From contig NZ_CABPSL010000022.1 of the NCBI RefSeq assembly GCF_902459665.1, positions 1 to 64,000 on the forward strand: DNA of 64,000 bases. The letters are read 5' to 3'. Shown piece after piece: positions 53,521 through 62,146 of this stretch (positions are counted from its first letter, which is position 1; each line of letters opens with the position of its first letter). The position numbers and the translations under genes are program-made. The notes under the pieces are model-generated. The model did not search any database and was not told where the DNA came from. It saw only the letters and a program-made list of their open reading frames with translations. This DNA comes from Pandoraea cepalis. GTDB taxonomy: Bacteria; Pseudomonadota; Gammaproteobacteria; Burkholderiales; Burkholderiaceae.

Positions 53521-55004
53521 CGGGTCACCTGTTCATTCATTGAGGAATCGGAAAAGCCGCCGCCAAGGGCCTTTGTCAGCGCAATGTCGAGGGATAGGCC
53601 GCGCACCCACAGGGCATTGACGGCCATCCGCGCATTGAGCGCGGCATCCTCCGTCGTTAGCACGGTTTGATAGTTGGATAAGCCGCCCTCGTAGCGGCGC
53701 TTGGCGAGTTGGTAGGCTTTGTCGCTGCTGACGACCGCCGACTCCGTTGCTTCGAGGCGGATCGGAAGCGCTTGCAAGCTCCTCACCGCGTCCGCGGTTT
53801 CTCTCAATGCTTGGACCAGCGCATCGTTGTAGCTGGCTACTGCGAACTCGTATTCGGCCCAGGCTCGGCTGTAGTTCGCTCGGAGCCTTCCACCCTCGAA
53901 AATGGGCAGATGGATGGCGACTCCGGCACGGCCCGCGTCGGAACCCGAATCGAACAGGCGGTTCAGGCCCAGCGACTCGTAGCCAACCAGGGCGACCAGA
54001 TTGACGCTGGGATAGAAGCCTGCCTTTGCAACGCCGATACGCTTGGCGGCCGACTCCACGCGCCATCGCGCTGCCACGATTTCGGGCTTGCGCCCGATCA
54101 GATCGCTCTTCAGTGTTTCCGGAAGCGCCAGGGACAGGCTCGGCGAAAGATGCGTCTCGTGGATATTCAGACCACGATCCGGTCCACGCCCCAGCAGAGC
54201 CGCGATCCCATTGCGAGCCAGTTCTATCCGCTCTTCCACGTCGGCCAAGTCAGCCCGTGCCAGCTTGACCCTCGCATGTGCCTGTTCCAGTGTTGTCTGT
54301 GTATCGAGGCCCTGGTCAACGCGGCGCATCGCCATGCGCTCGGAGTCCTCACGATTTCTGAGCGTGTCGCTCGCCAAATCGCGCTGTACATGCAAGCCAT
54401 TGAGTTGGACATAGCGGCTTGCAAGCTCCGTCGTCAGCAGGACGCGGGCTGCGGCGGCATCGGCTTGCACCGCCAGCGCCTCGGATGTGGCCGCATCCAG
54501 CGCGGACCGGTTCTTTCCCCAAAAGTCGAGTTCCCATCCGAAATTCAGAGAAGCCGCGCCATAGTCGTTCCATCCCTTGGGAACGACATCCTTTGGGAAG
54601 ATGCTGTTGTACGTCAGCTTCTGCTCGCTGGCGGATGCGTCCAGTGAGACAGAGGGAAACAGCGCTGCGCGCGCACCTTTCGATCGCGCAATAGCGGCAT
54701 TGAGGCGAGCCTGCGCTTGCGCCATCGACGGCGAGCTAGCCAGCGCTTCGTCCATCAATTGGTCAAGTTGTGGATCGCCAAAGGACTTCCACCACGCCTG
54801 CGTCGGCCATTCACCGACAGGCGCCCCAAGGCTCTTGTCGGCCGCAAGCCCGTCCATTGATGCGGGCTTTTCCATCGGCCCCAGGTCCGGGATGGAGGCG
54901 CATGACGCCAGTACTGCGCAGCAAATCGCTACCGCAGCGGTTTTGCGCCATGCGGCAGAGGACTTATCGACGAAGGATGAATATTGGAGCGATGGGCTTG
55001 ACAT
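53517..55004 (-). CDS. outer membrane factor lipoprotein, NodT/RND-type efflux
   Basis: 495 aa from the ATG at 55004, chosen because the promoter -10 at 55034-55039 would put the transcript start below the earlier ATG at 55034. The lipobox is AVLASC (Cys 35). Two OEP repeats follow (LMDEALASSPSMAQAQARLNAA and the second block from LGVAKAGFYPSVNLVALVG-like sequence). It provides the outer-membrane channel for the EmrAB-type pump and is the first gene of the efflux operon. Confidence 0.93.
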   Translation of the reverse strand: MSSPSLQYSSFVDKSSAAWRKTAAVAICCAVLASCASIPDLGPMEKPASMDGLAADKSLGAPVGEWPTQAWWKSFGDPQLDQLMDEALASSPSMAQAQARLNAAIARSKGARAALFPSVSLDASASEQKLTYNSIFPKDVVPKGWNDYGAASLNFGWELDFWGKNRSALDAATSEALAVQADAAAARVLLTTELASRYVQLNGLHVQRDLASDTLRNREDSERMAMRRVDQGLDTQTTLEQAHARVKLARADLADVEERIELARNGIAALLGRGPDRGLNIHETHLSPSLSLALPETLKSDLIGRKPEIVAARWRVESAAKRIGVAKAGFYPSVNLVALVGYESLGLNRLFDSGSDAGRAGVAIHLPIFEGGRLRANYSRAWAEYEFAVASYNDALVQALRETADAVRSLQALPIRLEATESAVVSSDKAYQLAKRRYEGGLSNYQTVLTTEDAALNARMAVNALWVRGLSLDIALTKALGGGFSDSSMNEQVTR

Positions 55005-55033
55005 GGAGGCACCCGTGACTTGGCATGGCGCCA

Positions 55034-55059
55034 TGCTAAACCGATCGGTTCGGTTTAGT
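55034..55059. promoter_or_regulatory. efflux operon promoter with TetR operator
   Basis: On the minus strand -35 TTGACT (55057-55062) and -10 TTAGCA (55034-55039) are 17 bp apart. The spacer is filled by the inverted repeat CTAAACCG...CGGTTTAG (55036-55058), which contains ACCGATCGGT (55040-55049). Repressor binding would block the polymerase. Confidence 0.8.
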
Positions 55060-55121
55060 CAAGAGCGGAAGTCAAACAGGAAATACAGCAATGTCAACAT
55101 GTTGTGGAAAGACAATACAGT

Positions 55122-55159
55122 ACCGATCGGTTTGACTTGGACCGCTTATGTGCTATCGT
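55122..55159 (+). promoter_or_regulatory. tetR promoter with second TetR operator
   Basis: A second exact ACCGATCGGT (55122-55131) abuts -35 TTGACT (55132-55137); the -10 is TATCGT (55154-55159) after a 16-bp spacer. TetR probably limits its own synthesis through this site. Confidence 0.75.
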
Positions 55160-55193
55160 GCGGCTTTACTTTCCGCAGCGGTGGACCGAACAC

Positions 55194-55868
55194 ATGACCA
55201 CTTCGTCAGCGCGCTCGAAGGCGAGCACGCCTTCCAAGCATCCCTCGTCCGCTGGGGGCGCAGTGCAATCAGAAAAAGCACGCCTTGTCCTTGCCGGCGC
55301 AAGGACTGTCTTCTTGGCAAACGGCTTTAGCGCTGCGACGACCGACATGATTCAGCAGGCCGCCGGCGTATCGAAATCGACGGTGTATTCGCACTACCCG
55401 AACAAGGAAGCTTTGTTCGTGGCCGTCGTCGAGGCCGAATGTGAGCGGTTTCTTAGAGCCGTTCGAAAGCCCAAGTTTCCAGAAGAACGGCTTGCCGATA
55501 TTCTGAACGCGATGGCGCTCGCCTACTTGGAGATTGTGCTGTCGCGCGACGGGTTGGCGCTATACCGCATGATTGCGGCCGAAGCGCCGAGGTTTCCCGA
55601 GCTTGGGAGGCGCTTCTACCTGGCCGGCCCCGCCGCCATAAACAACATCGTTGCGGAGACGCTGGAAGTCGCTGCCTCGAAGGGAGAGCTGGATCTTGGA
55701 AGCATCGGACTCGACTCCGCGGCCTCATTGTTCGTGAACATGGTGCGCGGTGAGGCCCAGATGCAGTGCGTAATGCACCCTGATGCTCCGGCGTCCGCTG
55801 CCCAAAGAGATCGGTGGGCGAAAGACGCTGTAACGACGTTCATGCGCGCCTACGGACGCGATAGGTAA
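55194..55868 (+). CDS. TetR-family repressor of the efflux operon
   Basis: 224 aa from the ATG at 55194; the GTG at 55104 lies upstream of the promoter and is excluded. The HTH (about 45-70) reads FSAATTDMIQQAAGVSKSTVYSHYPNKEALFVAVV. The C-terminal ligand domain (TetR_C-like) begins near RMIAAEAPRFPELGRRFY. Divergent from the OMF-emrAB operon with two identical operator cores between them. No strong ribosome binding site is visible. Confidence 0.94.
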   Translation: MTTSSARSKASTPSKHPSSAGGAVQSEKARLVLAGARTVFLANGFSAATTDMIQQAAGVSKSTVYSHYPNKEALFVAVVEAECERFLRAVRKPKFPEERLADILNAMALAYLEIVLSRDGLALYRMIAAEAPRFPELGRRFYLAGPAAINNIVAETLEVAASKGELDLGSIGLDSAASLFVNMVRGEAQMQCVMHPDAPASAAQRDRWAKDAVTTFMRAYGRDR

Positions 55869-55877
55869 GGACCAGCC

Positions 55878-56168
55878 ATGAAACAGCATCGTTACCGCAT
55901 AACCGTCGAACACCTTGTCGATGCCCACGATAGCCTGCTGCCCAACAGGCAACCGCTACAGTTCGAGGTAGGCAATCACGACAATATCTTTGCGATCGTT
56001 GATCGTGTCCGTGAGCGTGTCGATTTTGACCCCGCCTCCGCAGCAGCCCTCGCAGTGGGGCTCAAGCTGTTCAGCGAAGTGATGCTGGAAAATAGGGAGC
56101 ATCCGCTTTTCCAGGTGTTCGCTCCGCATTTCCGTGACTTCATGACCACGCTGAAGAAAGGCACCTGA
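55878..56168 (+). CDS. DUF3861 family protein
   Basis: 96 aa, starting KQHRYRITVEHLVDAHD and containing LQFEVGNHDNIFAIVDRVRERVDFD and VGLKLFSEVMLENREHPLF, the DUF3861 pattern. It lies 9 nt after tetR in the same direction and is probably co-transcribed. Function unknown; the small acidic helical fold suggests a protein partner. Confidence 0.85.
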   Translation: MKQHRYRITVEHLVDAHDSLLPNRQPLQFEVGNHDNIFAIVDRVRERVDFDPASAAALAVGLKLFSEVMLENREHPLFQVFAPHFRDFMTTLKKGT

Positions 56169-56205
56169 TAGCACCTATCGAAAAGCAAAGCCCGTGCACT
56201 GGCAG

Positions 56206-58164
56206 CTAACCAACGGAAAGGGTGTGCTGCCGCCCAACTTCCCAAGATGCGCCGCCACCGCGTACTGTGGCGGCGAGCTTCTGGCCCAGCCGCTGCTCGA
56301 TCACGGGCTTCCACGGCACCAGCGAGAAACCCATGCCGTCATCGAGCATGGCGTAGCGCCCGCTGGCGAGCATGACGCTACGCCGGTAGATACCAGCGAC
56401 GCGCTGCCCGTCGGCCACTGGCCGATGCTCCAGGCCGGTTTCGCCGGCGATGTCCTGTCCGATCTTCGCCAGCTCGCGCCCGCGCAGCGTCGCCAGCAGG
56501 TTGCGCGCAAGCACGACGCGCTGTCCGCGCTGCTCGGCCAAGCCCTGCTCGGCCAGGAAGTCCGCGCGTTGGCGTAGCGCATCCTTCACCTCGGCCCCAA
56601 AGCCCAGGTCGCCCAGCCCCTTGCCGCCGCCGATCAACTGCTGGTCGAGCCAGGTGGCGCCGATCACACGCGCCTGCCGCTCGATGGGCAGGTGAGATTT
56701 CAGTTCCACCGCCACGCCGCCGCCGAGCCGCTGCGCGTCGTATTGGCGGCCACACTCGGCCAGGTCGCCGGGGACGCGCCAGACGCCTTCGGCCTCGCGC
56801 TCCACGATGCCGGCGCGGCGCAGGGCTTCGAGCCGGCGCACATGCGCGGCCACGACCTCGCGCGGGTCGCGGTCGGACGTCGCCTGTCCTAGCGCCACGG
56901 CCAGGTGATGATCGGTACGGTACACGCCATCGACGGCCAGCGCGGCGATATTGCGGTCAGCCGCGCGCACGTCGGCCGCGCCTTTGACTTCCACCACGGC
57001 GCCGGTCGGGTACTGCTCCAGTTCCGACCGCGGCGGCAGCGCGACGTAGTGCGCTTTGCCGTCCGTGCCATCGACGATCAAATAGCCTTTGTCGTACAGC
57101 TCATCGACCAGTCCTTTGCTGGCGACGCGGCCCATGATGGCGCGGCCATCCTCGCCAGCTTGGAACACGGCCAGCTCGCGTTGCTGGCCGCTCATGGCCC
57201 GTTGCATGGTGCGGATGATGTCGCCGCGCTCGCCCATTGCCCGCAGCGTGGTTTCGGCGTCGGCGTGGACAGCCCAGGTGCCGGGCTGCTGTTCGGTCGC
57301 CAGCCCCATACGCTGCAAGCGTTGCAGGCGGCCGATCAACATTTGCCGCTGGCGCTGCAACCGGGGTTCGGCCAACGTCTCCGGTCGCACCAGGCCGTCC
57401 ACGGCCTCGCGTTGCAAGGTGCGATCCAGCCCCGTCCACCGCTCTTGATCGACTTCGCGCTGCATGGCGCGCTGCATCTCCAGTTCGGTACGCGGCCCGA
57501 GCCATTCCGTCGCTAGTTCCGATGCTCTGCGGCGCATTCCCTCGGCGATGTAGTCGCGGGAAATGATGAGGTCTTTGCCGGTGTCGTCCTTGCCGCGCAA
57601 GACGACGTGCGTGTGCGGGTTGTCGGTGTTCCAGTGATCGACCGCGACCCATTCCAGCCGCGTACCCAAGTCGGCCTGCATGCGCGCCATCAGGTGCCGG
57701 GTGTAGGTGCGCAGGTCGTCGAGCTGTTCGGCGTCCTCCGGCGAGACGATGAAACGGAACTGGTGCCGATCCTCGCGCCCGCTCTCCTCGAACGCCTTGG
57801 TGTCCGCCTCGTCGGTCGTCGGCCCGTAGGCATGGCCCGGCCCGCCTTGGCGATCGACGCCTTCGCGCTCGATGTAGCGCAGATGCGCGGCGGTCGAACG
57901 CAGCCCGGCCTTCGCCAGATTCACCAGCCGCGCCTTGATCGTCACGCGCCGGGCGTTGGCCCCAAGTCCCCGACCGGCGAAGCGCGCCGCGACGTGGCCG
58001 CGGCCCAGCCGAGAACCGGGGCGCTGCCCGACCTTGCCGGCCGCCTTGCCGAGCTTCGCGCCGGTCTTGTTGGCCTGCCGCAGCACCTTGTTGATGTAGG
58101 CGTCGCCGCGCTGTTTCGGAGCACCAGGCCGGACGCGAAAGTGGTCATCGTCGCGCTGGCTCAT
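56206..58164 (-). CDS. MOBP-family relaxase with DUF3363 (Tn4371 RlxS/TraI type)
   Basis: 652 aa from the ATG at 58164. The relaxase domain has the candidate catalytic Tyr Y97 (AHLRYIERE) and the metal-binding histidines H177, H184 and H186 (HWNTDNPHTHVVLRG). The C-terminal two thirds are DUF3363 (TLAEPRLQRQRQMLIGRLQRL, YVALPPRSELEQYPTGAVVEV, GATWLDQQLIGG). It nicks the Tn4371-type oriT and is unrelated to the MOBH relaxase at 25704-27542. A basic Gly/Arg-rich N-terminus precedes the catalytic part. Confidence 0.95.
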   Translation of the reverse strand: MSQRDDDHFRVRPGAPKQRGDAYINKVLRQANKTGAKLGKAAGKVGQRPGSRLGRGHVAARFAGRGLGANARRVTIKARLVNLAKAGLRSTAAHLRYIEREGVDRQGGPGHAYGPTTDEADTKAFEESGREDRHQFRFIVSPEDAEQLDDLRTYTRHLMARMQADLGTRLEWVAVDHWNTDNPHTHVVLRGKDDTGKDLIISRDYIAEGMRRRASELATEWLGPRTELEMQRAMQREVDQERWTGLDRTLQREAVDGLVRPETLAEPRLQRQRQMLIGRLQRLQRMGLATEQQPGTWAVHADAETTLRAMGERGDIIRTMQRAMSGQQRELAVFQAGEDGRAIMGRVASKGLVDELYDKGYLIVDGTDGKAHYVALPPRSELEQYPTGAVVEVKGAADVRAADRNIAALAVDGVYRTDHHLAVALGQATSDRDPREVVAAHVRRLEALRRAGIVEREAEGVWRVPGDLAECGRQYDAQRLGGGVAVELKSHLPIERQARVIGATWLDQQLIGGGKGLGDLGFGAEVKDALRQRADFLAEQGLAEQRGQRVVLARNLLATLRGRELAKIGQDIAGETGLEHRPVADGQRVAGIYRRSVMLASGRYAMLDDGMGFSLVPWKPVIEQRLGQKLAATVRGGGASWEVGRQHTLSVG

Positions 58165-58600
58165 AGCGTAGCCCCATCCAAGATCGGCGCAGTCCAGCAG
58201 ACGAAGCACGCGATTTCGCCAAGGCCAATGCGGCATTGCGCACCTTCGCGGCACGCTGCCGCCCCGTGGCGCGTGCCGCGCTCCCCCCATGTGCAGACAA
58301 GGTTTTCAAGCGGCCATGTGCCGCGACCTTTTATCTTGCCTTCCGCCTTTGCCTTCCGCTGTCGCTCCAGGCACCGGCGGCCCGGCGGCGCTGCTGCGTG
58401 AACCGACAGCGCGCCGGCGAACGCGGCGATGGCCGCAGGCCGGGCGCGTTCGAGGCAAGACGCCTGCACGTTGGACGGCTGCGCCGAAGGCAGCGCGACG
58501 TGCGGTGCGAATGCACCGACACGGCAGGCGCGGCGACATGGCGGCAGCAGCGAGAACGGCAAGCCCGATGGCACGCCGGAGCGCAGCGAATCGGCGGCCA
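58165..58600. other. gap between traF and the relaxase, oriT candidate
   Basis: About 435 bp. A minus-strand frame (58161-58604) starts at an ATG overlapping the traF stop, but the product is Arg/Ala-rich, low in complexity and unrecognised, so I treat it as non-coding. MOBP oriTs commonly lie just upstream of the relaxase gene, making this the best oriT candidate of the Tn4371-type element. No nic motif was identified. Confidence 0.35.
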
Positions 58601-59200
58601 TCATGGGCGTGTCTCCAGCCAGACCGGATGCGCGACACCGATCACGGTGGATGCGCTGACCGGGCCGAAATAGCGGCTGTCGAACGATGCCGGATTCGTC
58701 ACGCTCAACAGGAACAGTTCGCCCGGTTCAAGGCGGCGGCAAAGCGGCAAGGCCGGCAGCGCCCGGCCCAGCCGGTCGGCAGGCAGCACGGCGGCCGAAG
58801 GCACGCCGTCGATGCGTACCTGACCGGCGACGATGCAGACGTGTTGCGGCGCGACCGCGCCCACACGTTTGAGCAGCGGCACGTGCACAGGCAGGTAGCC
58901 GCGCTGCGCAGCGAGCGCGGCGGCCGTGGCCGGAAGCGGCACCAGCACGATGCTGTCCACGGACAACGGACGTGACAGCGAGGCGGTGCGCGGGTCGAAC
59001 GGGTCGATGCGATACCAGCCGACCGCCACGCTGTCGGACGGGTTGTAGGTCAGGCGCGGTAGCGGCGACACGAAAGCCGCCCAGGCCAGCGCAGCCAAGC
59101 CGATGGCTGCCAGTGTCGCCACGATGATGCGAGCGCGCAGGCGCGAGCGAGGACGCGGCGGCACGGCGGGCGCGTTGGCCGTGGTGGTCGAGGCGGTCAT
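58601..59200 (-). CDS. traF: conjugal transfer peptidase TraF (S26 family)
   Basis: 199 aa. One N-terminal membrane helix (about 24-44), then the signal-peptidase fold with the nucleophile Ser57 in NPSDSVAVGWY and the general base Lys111 in PLLKRVGAV. In RP4 this enzyme matures and cyclises the TrbC pilin; trbC is at 43623-44006. Overlaps DUF2840 by 4 nt. Confidence 0.93.
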   Translation of the reverse strand: MTASTTTANAPAVPPRPRSRLRARIIVATLAAIGLAALAWAAFVSPLPRLTYNPSDSVAVGWYRIDPFDPRTASLSRPLSVDSIVLVPLPATAAALAAQRGYLPVHVPLLKRVGAVAPQHVCIVAGQVRIDGVPSAAVLPADRLGRALPALPLCRRLEPGELFLLSVTNPASFDSRYFGPVSASTVIGVAHPVWLETRP

Positions 59201-59742
59201 GGCAGCACCTTTCCGGCCAGCCAGGCGACATGCCGCTCGGCGCTGTATTCGGGCAGCGCAAGGCGAGCCGCAAGCCGGTTGCCCAGCGTGCGCCAGTACG
59301 CGGGCGGCACGTCGATGGCGGCGATGCCCAGCGCCTCGATGGCGTCGATGCGTTCCAGCACGGCGCGCACGTTGGCATCGCCTTCGGCGTGTAGCAGCAG
59401 GCGCGCGCCCGGCTGCACGCCGGGGATGCGCTGCACGGCATCGAGCGGCGTGGCGGTCTGCATCACCATGAGCTGCCAGCGCACGGTGCCGTAATCGTTG
59501 GCCTGCCAGCGGATGCGGCAGAGCATCGCGCCCGGCAGGAACACCGCGCAGCGCCGCCAGTCGTCCAGGCGCAGCGTGCGTGCGGGTTCGCCGAAGCGCA
59601 GGTAGAGCTTGAAGCGGTGTTCGATGTAGGCCAGCGAAACGCGCGTCAGTGGCACGTTGCCGGCCTGCCCGGCGAGTGCCGAAAGCGCAAGCAGCGGCGT
59701 AGCCGGTGCCGCGTTCGCGGCAGGCAAAGCGGATGCGGTCAT
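59197..59742 (-). CDS. DUF2840 family protein
   Basis: 181 aa from the ATG at 59742 with GGAGAG upstream; the longer frame to 59925 has shadow-like composition. The core VSLAYIEHRFKLYLRFGEPARTLRLDDWRR and RIRWQANDYGTVRWQLMVMQ mark DUF2840, a conserved neighbour of traF in Tn4371-type ICEs. Function unknown. Confidence 0.9.
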   Translation of the reverse strand: MTASALPAANAAPATPLLALSALAGQAGNVPLTRVSLAYIEHRFKLYLRFGEPARTLRLDDWRRCAVFLPGAMLCRIRWQANDYGTVRWQLMVMQTATPLDAVQRIPGVQPGARLLLHAEGDANVRAVLERIDAIEALGIAAIDVPPAYWRTLGNRLAARLALPEYSAERHVAWLAGKVLP

Positions 59743-60002
59743 GGTGTGCTCTCCGGAGGAAACTCTCGCTCCAGCAGGCCGCGCAGCAGGTCGGCCACGG
59801 TCACGCCTCGCGTGAAGGCCGACACCTTGATGCGCGCCCGCATGGCGGGCGTAATGTCGAGGGTCAGGCGCGCGGTGTAGAGCTCGCCTTTGCCCAGCGC
59901 ATCGGCGTCGCCCTGGCGAATCCACGCCTCGGCGTGCGGATTCGCGGGCGGACGTGCGCCGATGCCGACACGCTTACCGCGTGGTGGCTGCTTCGCTGTC
60001 AT
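59739..60002 (-). CDS. ribbon-helix-helix partition-type protein
   Basis: 87 aa from the ATG at 60002, overlapping the parA stop. The C-terminal half (LYTARLTLDITPAMRARIKVSA, VTVADLLRGLLEREFP) forms an RHH motif, preceded by a basic Pro-rich N-terminus. The position directly after parA suggests the DNA-binding partner of a small partition system (ParB-like role). Confidence 0.88.
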   Translation of the reverse strand: MTAKQPPRGKRVGIGARPPANPHAEAWIRQGDADALGKGELYTARLTLDITPAMRARIKVSAFTRGVTVADLLRGLLEREFPPESTP

Positions 60003-60637
60003 GTCGGCCACCGCAGCAGTTCGTCCACCAGGGCGGTGATTTCGCGGGTGGCGGCGCTGTCGGGCGCTGTCTCGCGTGCGAGCCGGCCAGCGGCCACGCT
60101 GTCGGCGAACACGATGCGCTGATGCACTTCCGAACGCAGCGCGGGCAGCGGCTGTTCTGCGAGCGATTGCCGCGCCTCGCGGCCGATGATGGTGGTGCTG
60201 ACGCGCCGGTTGATGACGAAGGCCGCGCGCAGCGCAGGCCGGAACACCTGCGCCTCACGGATCAGCGAAACCATTTCCGAGCTGGCCCAAAGGTCGTAGG
60301 GGCTGGGCTGCACCGGGATCAGCACACGCTCGGCCGCCAGCAGCGCGGAGCGCGCCAAGGCGGCGATGCGCGGCGGCCCGTCGATGACGACGTGATCGGC
60401 CCGCCTGGCGAGTTCTGGCGCTTCCTGATGCAGCGTTTCGCGGGCGAGGCCCACGGCGCTGAACAGCCGTGGCAAGCCCTGCTGGCTTCTGCGCTGCGTC
60501 CAGTCCAGCGAAGAACCCTGCGGGTCTGCATCGAGCAGGACGACATGCTGGCCGCGCAGCGCCAGTTCGCCCGCGATGTGCGTGGCGAGCGTCGTCTTGC
60601 CGACGCCGCCTTTCTGGTTGAGTAGCGCGAGGATCAT
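59999..60637 (-). CDS. parA: ParA family partition ATPase
   Basis: 212 aa from the ATG at 60637, with GGAGGG upstream; the longer frame would add residues before the conserved MILALLNQ start. The deviant Walker A is KGGVGKTT (9-16), followed by VVLLDADPQGSSLDW and VIDGPP. A conserved backbone gene; may stabilise the excised or replicating ICE. Confidence 0.95.
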   Translation of the reverse strand: MILALLNQKGGVGKTTLATHIAGELALRGQHVVLLDADPQGSSLDWTQRRSQQGLPRLFSAVGLARETLHQEAPELARRADHVVIDGPPRIAALARSALLAAERVLIPVQPSPYDLWASSEMVSLIREAQVFRPALRAAFVINRRVSTTIIGREARQSLAEQPLPALRSEVHQRIVFADSVAAGRLARETAPDSAATREITALVDELLRWPT

Positions 60638-60789
60638 GGCGCGGCCCTCCGTGTTGGAAAGCTGGCCTGCCCGTGCCGTTGGGTGGTTGTCCACCGAAAC
60701 GGAGCGCTTCTACTAAAAGTTATGTATTTCTTGTTAGGTAAGTTAGAGGGGCCGAAAATCCGCGCCGTTATTGGCTTTCCGGCGTTTTC

Positions 60790-60854
60790 GTACTCCTGAT
60801 AGCACGATAGGCGTACTCCTGATAGCACGATACCCGGTACTCCTGATAGCACGA
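60790..60854. repeat. three direct repeats (iterons), candidate replication origin
   Basis: GTACTCCTGATAGCACGA occurs three times without mismatch at 60790-60807, 60813-60830 and 60837-60854, period 23-24 bp, about two helical turns. They lie 25 bp after the repA stop and next to an AT-rich stretch (60715-60745). This is the layout of an iteron origin bound by RepA. Confidence 0.85.
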
Positions 60855-60878
60855 GTCCGTCCACACGTTTTCCCCGAG

Positions 60879-61724
60879 TTATCCCCGTGCCGTGTGCAGC
60901 ACGGGCCGGAAGGTCAGCAGCTCCAGTCCGTCGTCCGGCATCCGCTCGATGCCCAGGACGTAGCCGGGCAACGACTGCCGCGACACCAGGGCGCGCAGGT
61001 CGTACGCGAAGTCGGAGAAGCGCGCCGCGCTGCCCGACTTGCGATGCAGGTGCCGGAAGTCGAATTGCCAGCCGTCCGGCTGCTTGCCGCCGTGCTTGCG
61101 CACCAGGCGGTACAGCCAGCGTTCGATGCCGCCCTTCAAGCGGAAATAGGCCGGGTCGATGGTCAGCACCAGGGCGGCGTCGAGCACGCCCGCATAGAAC
61201 CAGTCCGGCAGGATCAGTTCGATGCCCAGCGGCACGCCGCTGGCATCGGCCAGTTCCTTCCACTCGTTGATCCACGAGAAGCGATGCAATCGCCTTCCCG
61301 TGGTTTCGCGGATGGACGTGGCCACCGTGGTCGATTGCAGCCGGTCGAGCGCGGCTTTCAGCCGCAGGTAGTCGTTGAGGGACGTGCCGCGCCCGATGAA
61401 GCGCAGGATCTCGTAGGGAGTGGCGCGTATCCAGCGCGACGGGCGGATGCCCGCGTCGCGCGCCTCCACGATCTGCGAGGCTGCCCAAATCAAAACGTCG
61501 GCGTCCCATATCGTGGCGATGCCATGCTCGGCCGTGCCTTCCACGCGGATGGTGATATTCCCGCTGCGGAAGTCGATCGGCGCGGTGCGCCGCGACTTCG
61601 CCAGCGAGAAGAACGGAAAGGCCATCAAGTCCTGGCTGTCGCGGGGAGCCATGTCGCCCGGCAGCGCGCGGAACAGGTCGAGCTGTTCGCGCTGCTGCAA
61701 GGCTTGCCCTGGCGGGCTGGACAT
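60879..61724 (-). CDS. repA: replication initiator protein RepA
   Basis: 281 aa from the ATG at 61724, with GGGTGG upstream; a GTG at 61736 is an alternative. The RepA block (LMAFPFFSLAKSRRTAPIDF, IWDADVLIWAASQIVEARDAG, TPYEILRFIGRGTSLNDYLRL, PAYFRLKGGIERWLYRLVRKHG) is the winged-helix initiator of IncP-like and Tn4371-type elements. The iterons at 60790-60854 are the probable targets. It may support limited replication of the excised circle. Confidence 0.94.
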   Translation of the reverse strand: MSSPPGQALQQREQLDLFRALPGDMAPRDSQDLMAFPFFSLAKSRRTAPIDFRSGNITIRVEGTAEHGIATIWDADVLIWAASQIVEARDAGIRPSRWIRATPYEILRFIGRGTSLNDYLRLKAALDRLQSTTVATSIRETTGRRLHRFSWINEWKELADASGVPLGIELILPDWFYAGVLDAALVLTIDPAYFRLKGGIERWLYRLVRKHGGKQPDGWQFDFRHLHRKSGSAARFSDFAYDLRALVSRQSLPGYVLGIERMPDDGLELLTFRPVLHTARG

Positions 61725-61750
61725 GGCGACGGCCACCCACGCGCCAGCGA

Positions 61751-62035
61751 TCAGCGGCCATCACGGTAGTCACCCGCGTGGCGCTCGGCGTATTCCGGGT
61801 CGGAAGTCGCCTCGTAGCTACGTTGGTCGGCCCAGGCATCGAGGTCAGACACTGCGTACATGACGCGGCGACCGAACTTGCGGAATTTCGGGCCGCCGCC
61901 GATCACACGCTGTTTCTCCAGCGTGCGCGGCGACAGGCGCAGGTATTCGGCGGCTTCGTCGTTAGTCAGGTAGCGTTGGGGCTGCGCAGGCGCAGCGACA
62001 GCAGCGGCGGCAGGCCGCAAGGGAGCGGGTCGCAT
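61751..62035 (-). CDS. AlpA-type helix-turn-helix regulator
   Basis: 94 aa from the ATG at 62035, which has GGAGGT 7 nt upstream. The excisionase/AlpA-like HTH reads YLTNDEAAEYLRLSPRTLEKQRVIGGGPKFRKFGRRVMYAVSDL split over residues 22-66. Usually placed just upstream of repA in this ICE family; may act in recombination directionality or gene control. Confidence 0.92.
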   Translation of the reverse strand: MRPAPLRPAAAAVAAPAQPQRYLTNDEAAEYLRLSPRTLEKQRVIGGGPKFRKFGRRVMYAVSDLDAWADQRSYEATSDPEYAERHAGDYRDGR

Positions 62036-62146
62036 GGGATGTACCTCCATCAAGCCCGGCCACACCACGCGGCCGGATAGAGGCACTTTCAAGAAAGCGA
62101 GGCTGCTTGCTAAGGGACGATCTGTGGGGGATGCGAAACGTCCCCT

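Noticed and set aside
55104-55193. Extended N-terminus for TetR from GTG 55104
   Set aside because: It would include the operator and promoter of tetR itself; the HTH spacing fits the ATG at 55194.
58161-58604. 147-aa minus-strand frame coupled to the traF stop
   Set aside because: The start overlap is suggestive, but the product is Arg/Ala/Cys-rich with no recognisable fold; the gap is better seen as an oriT candidate. Conservation of frame would reopen it.
60790-60854. CRISPR array
   Set aside because: Only three copies with 5-6 bp between them and no cas genes; the spacing is that of iterons.
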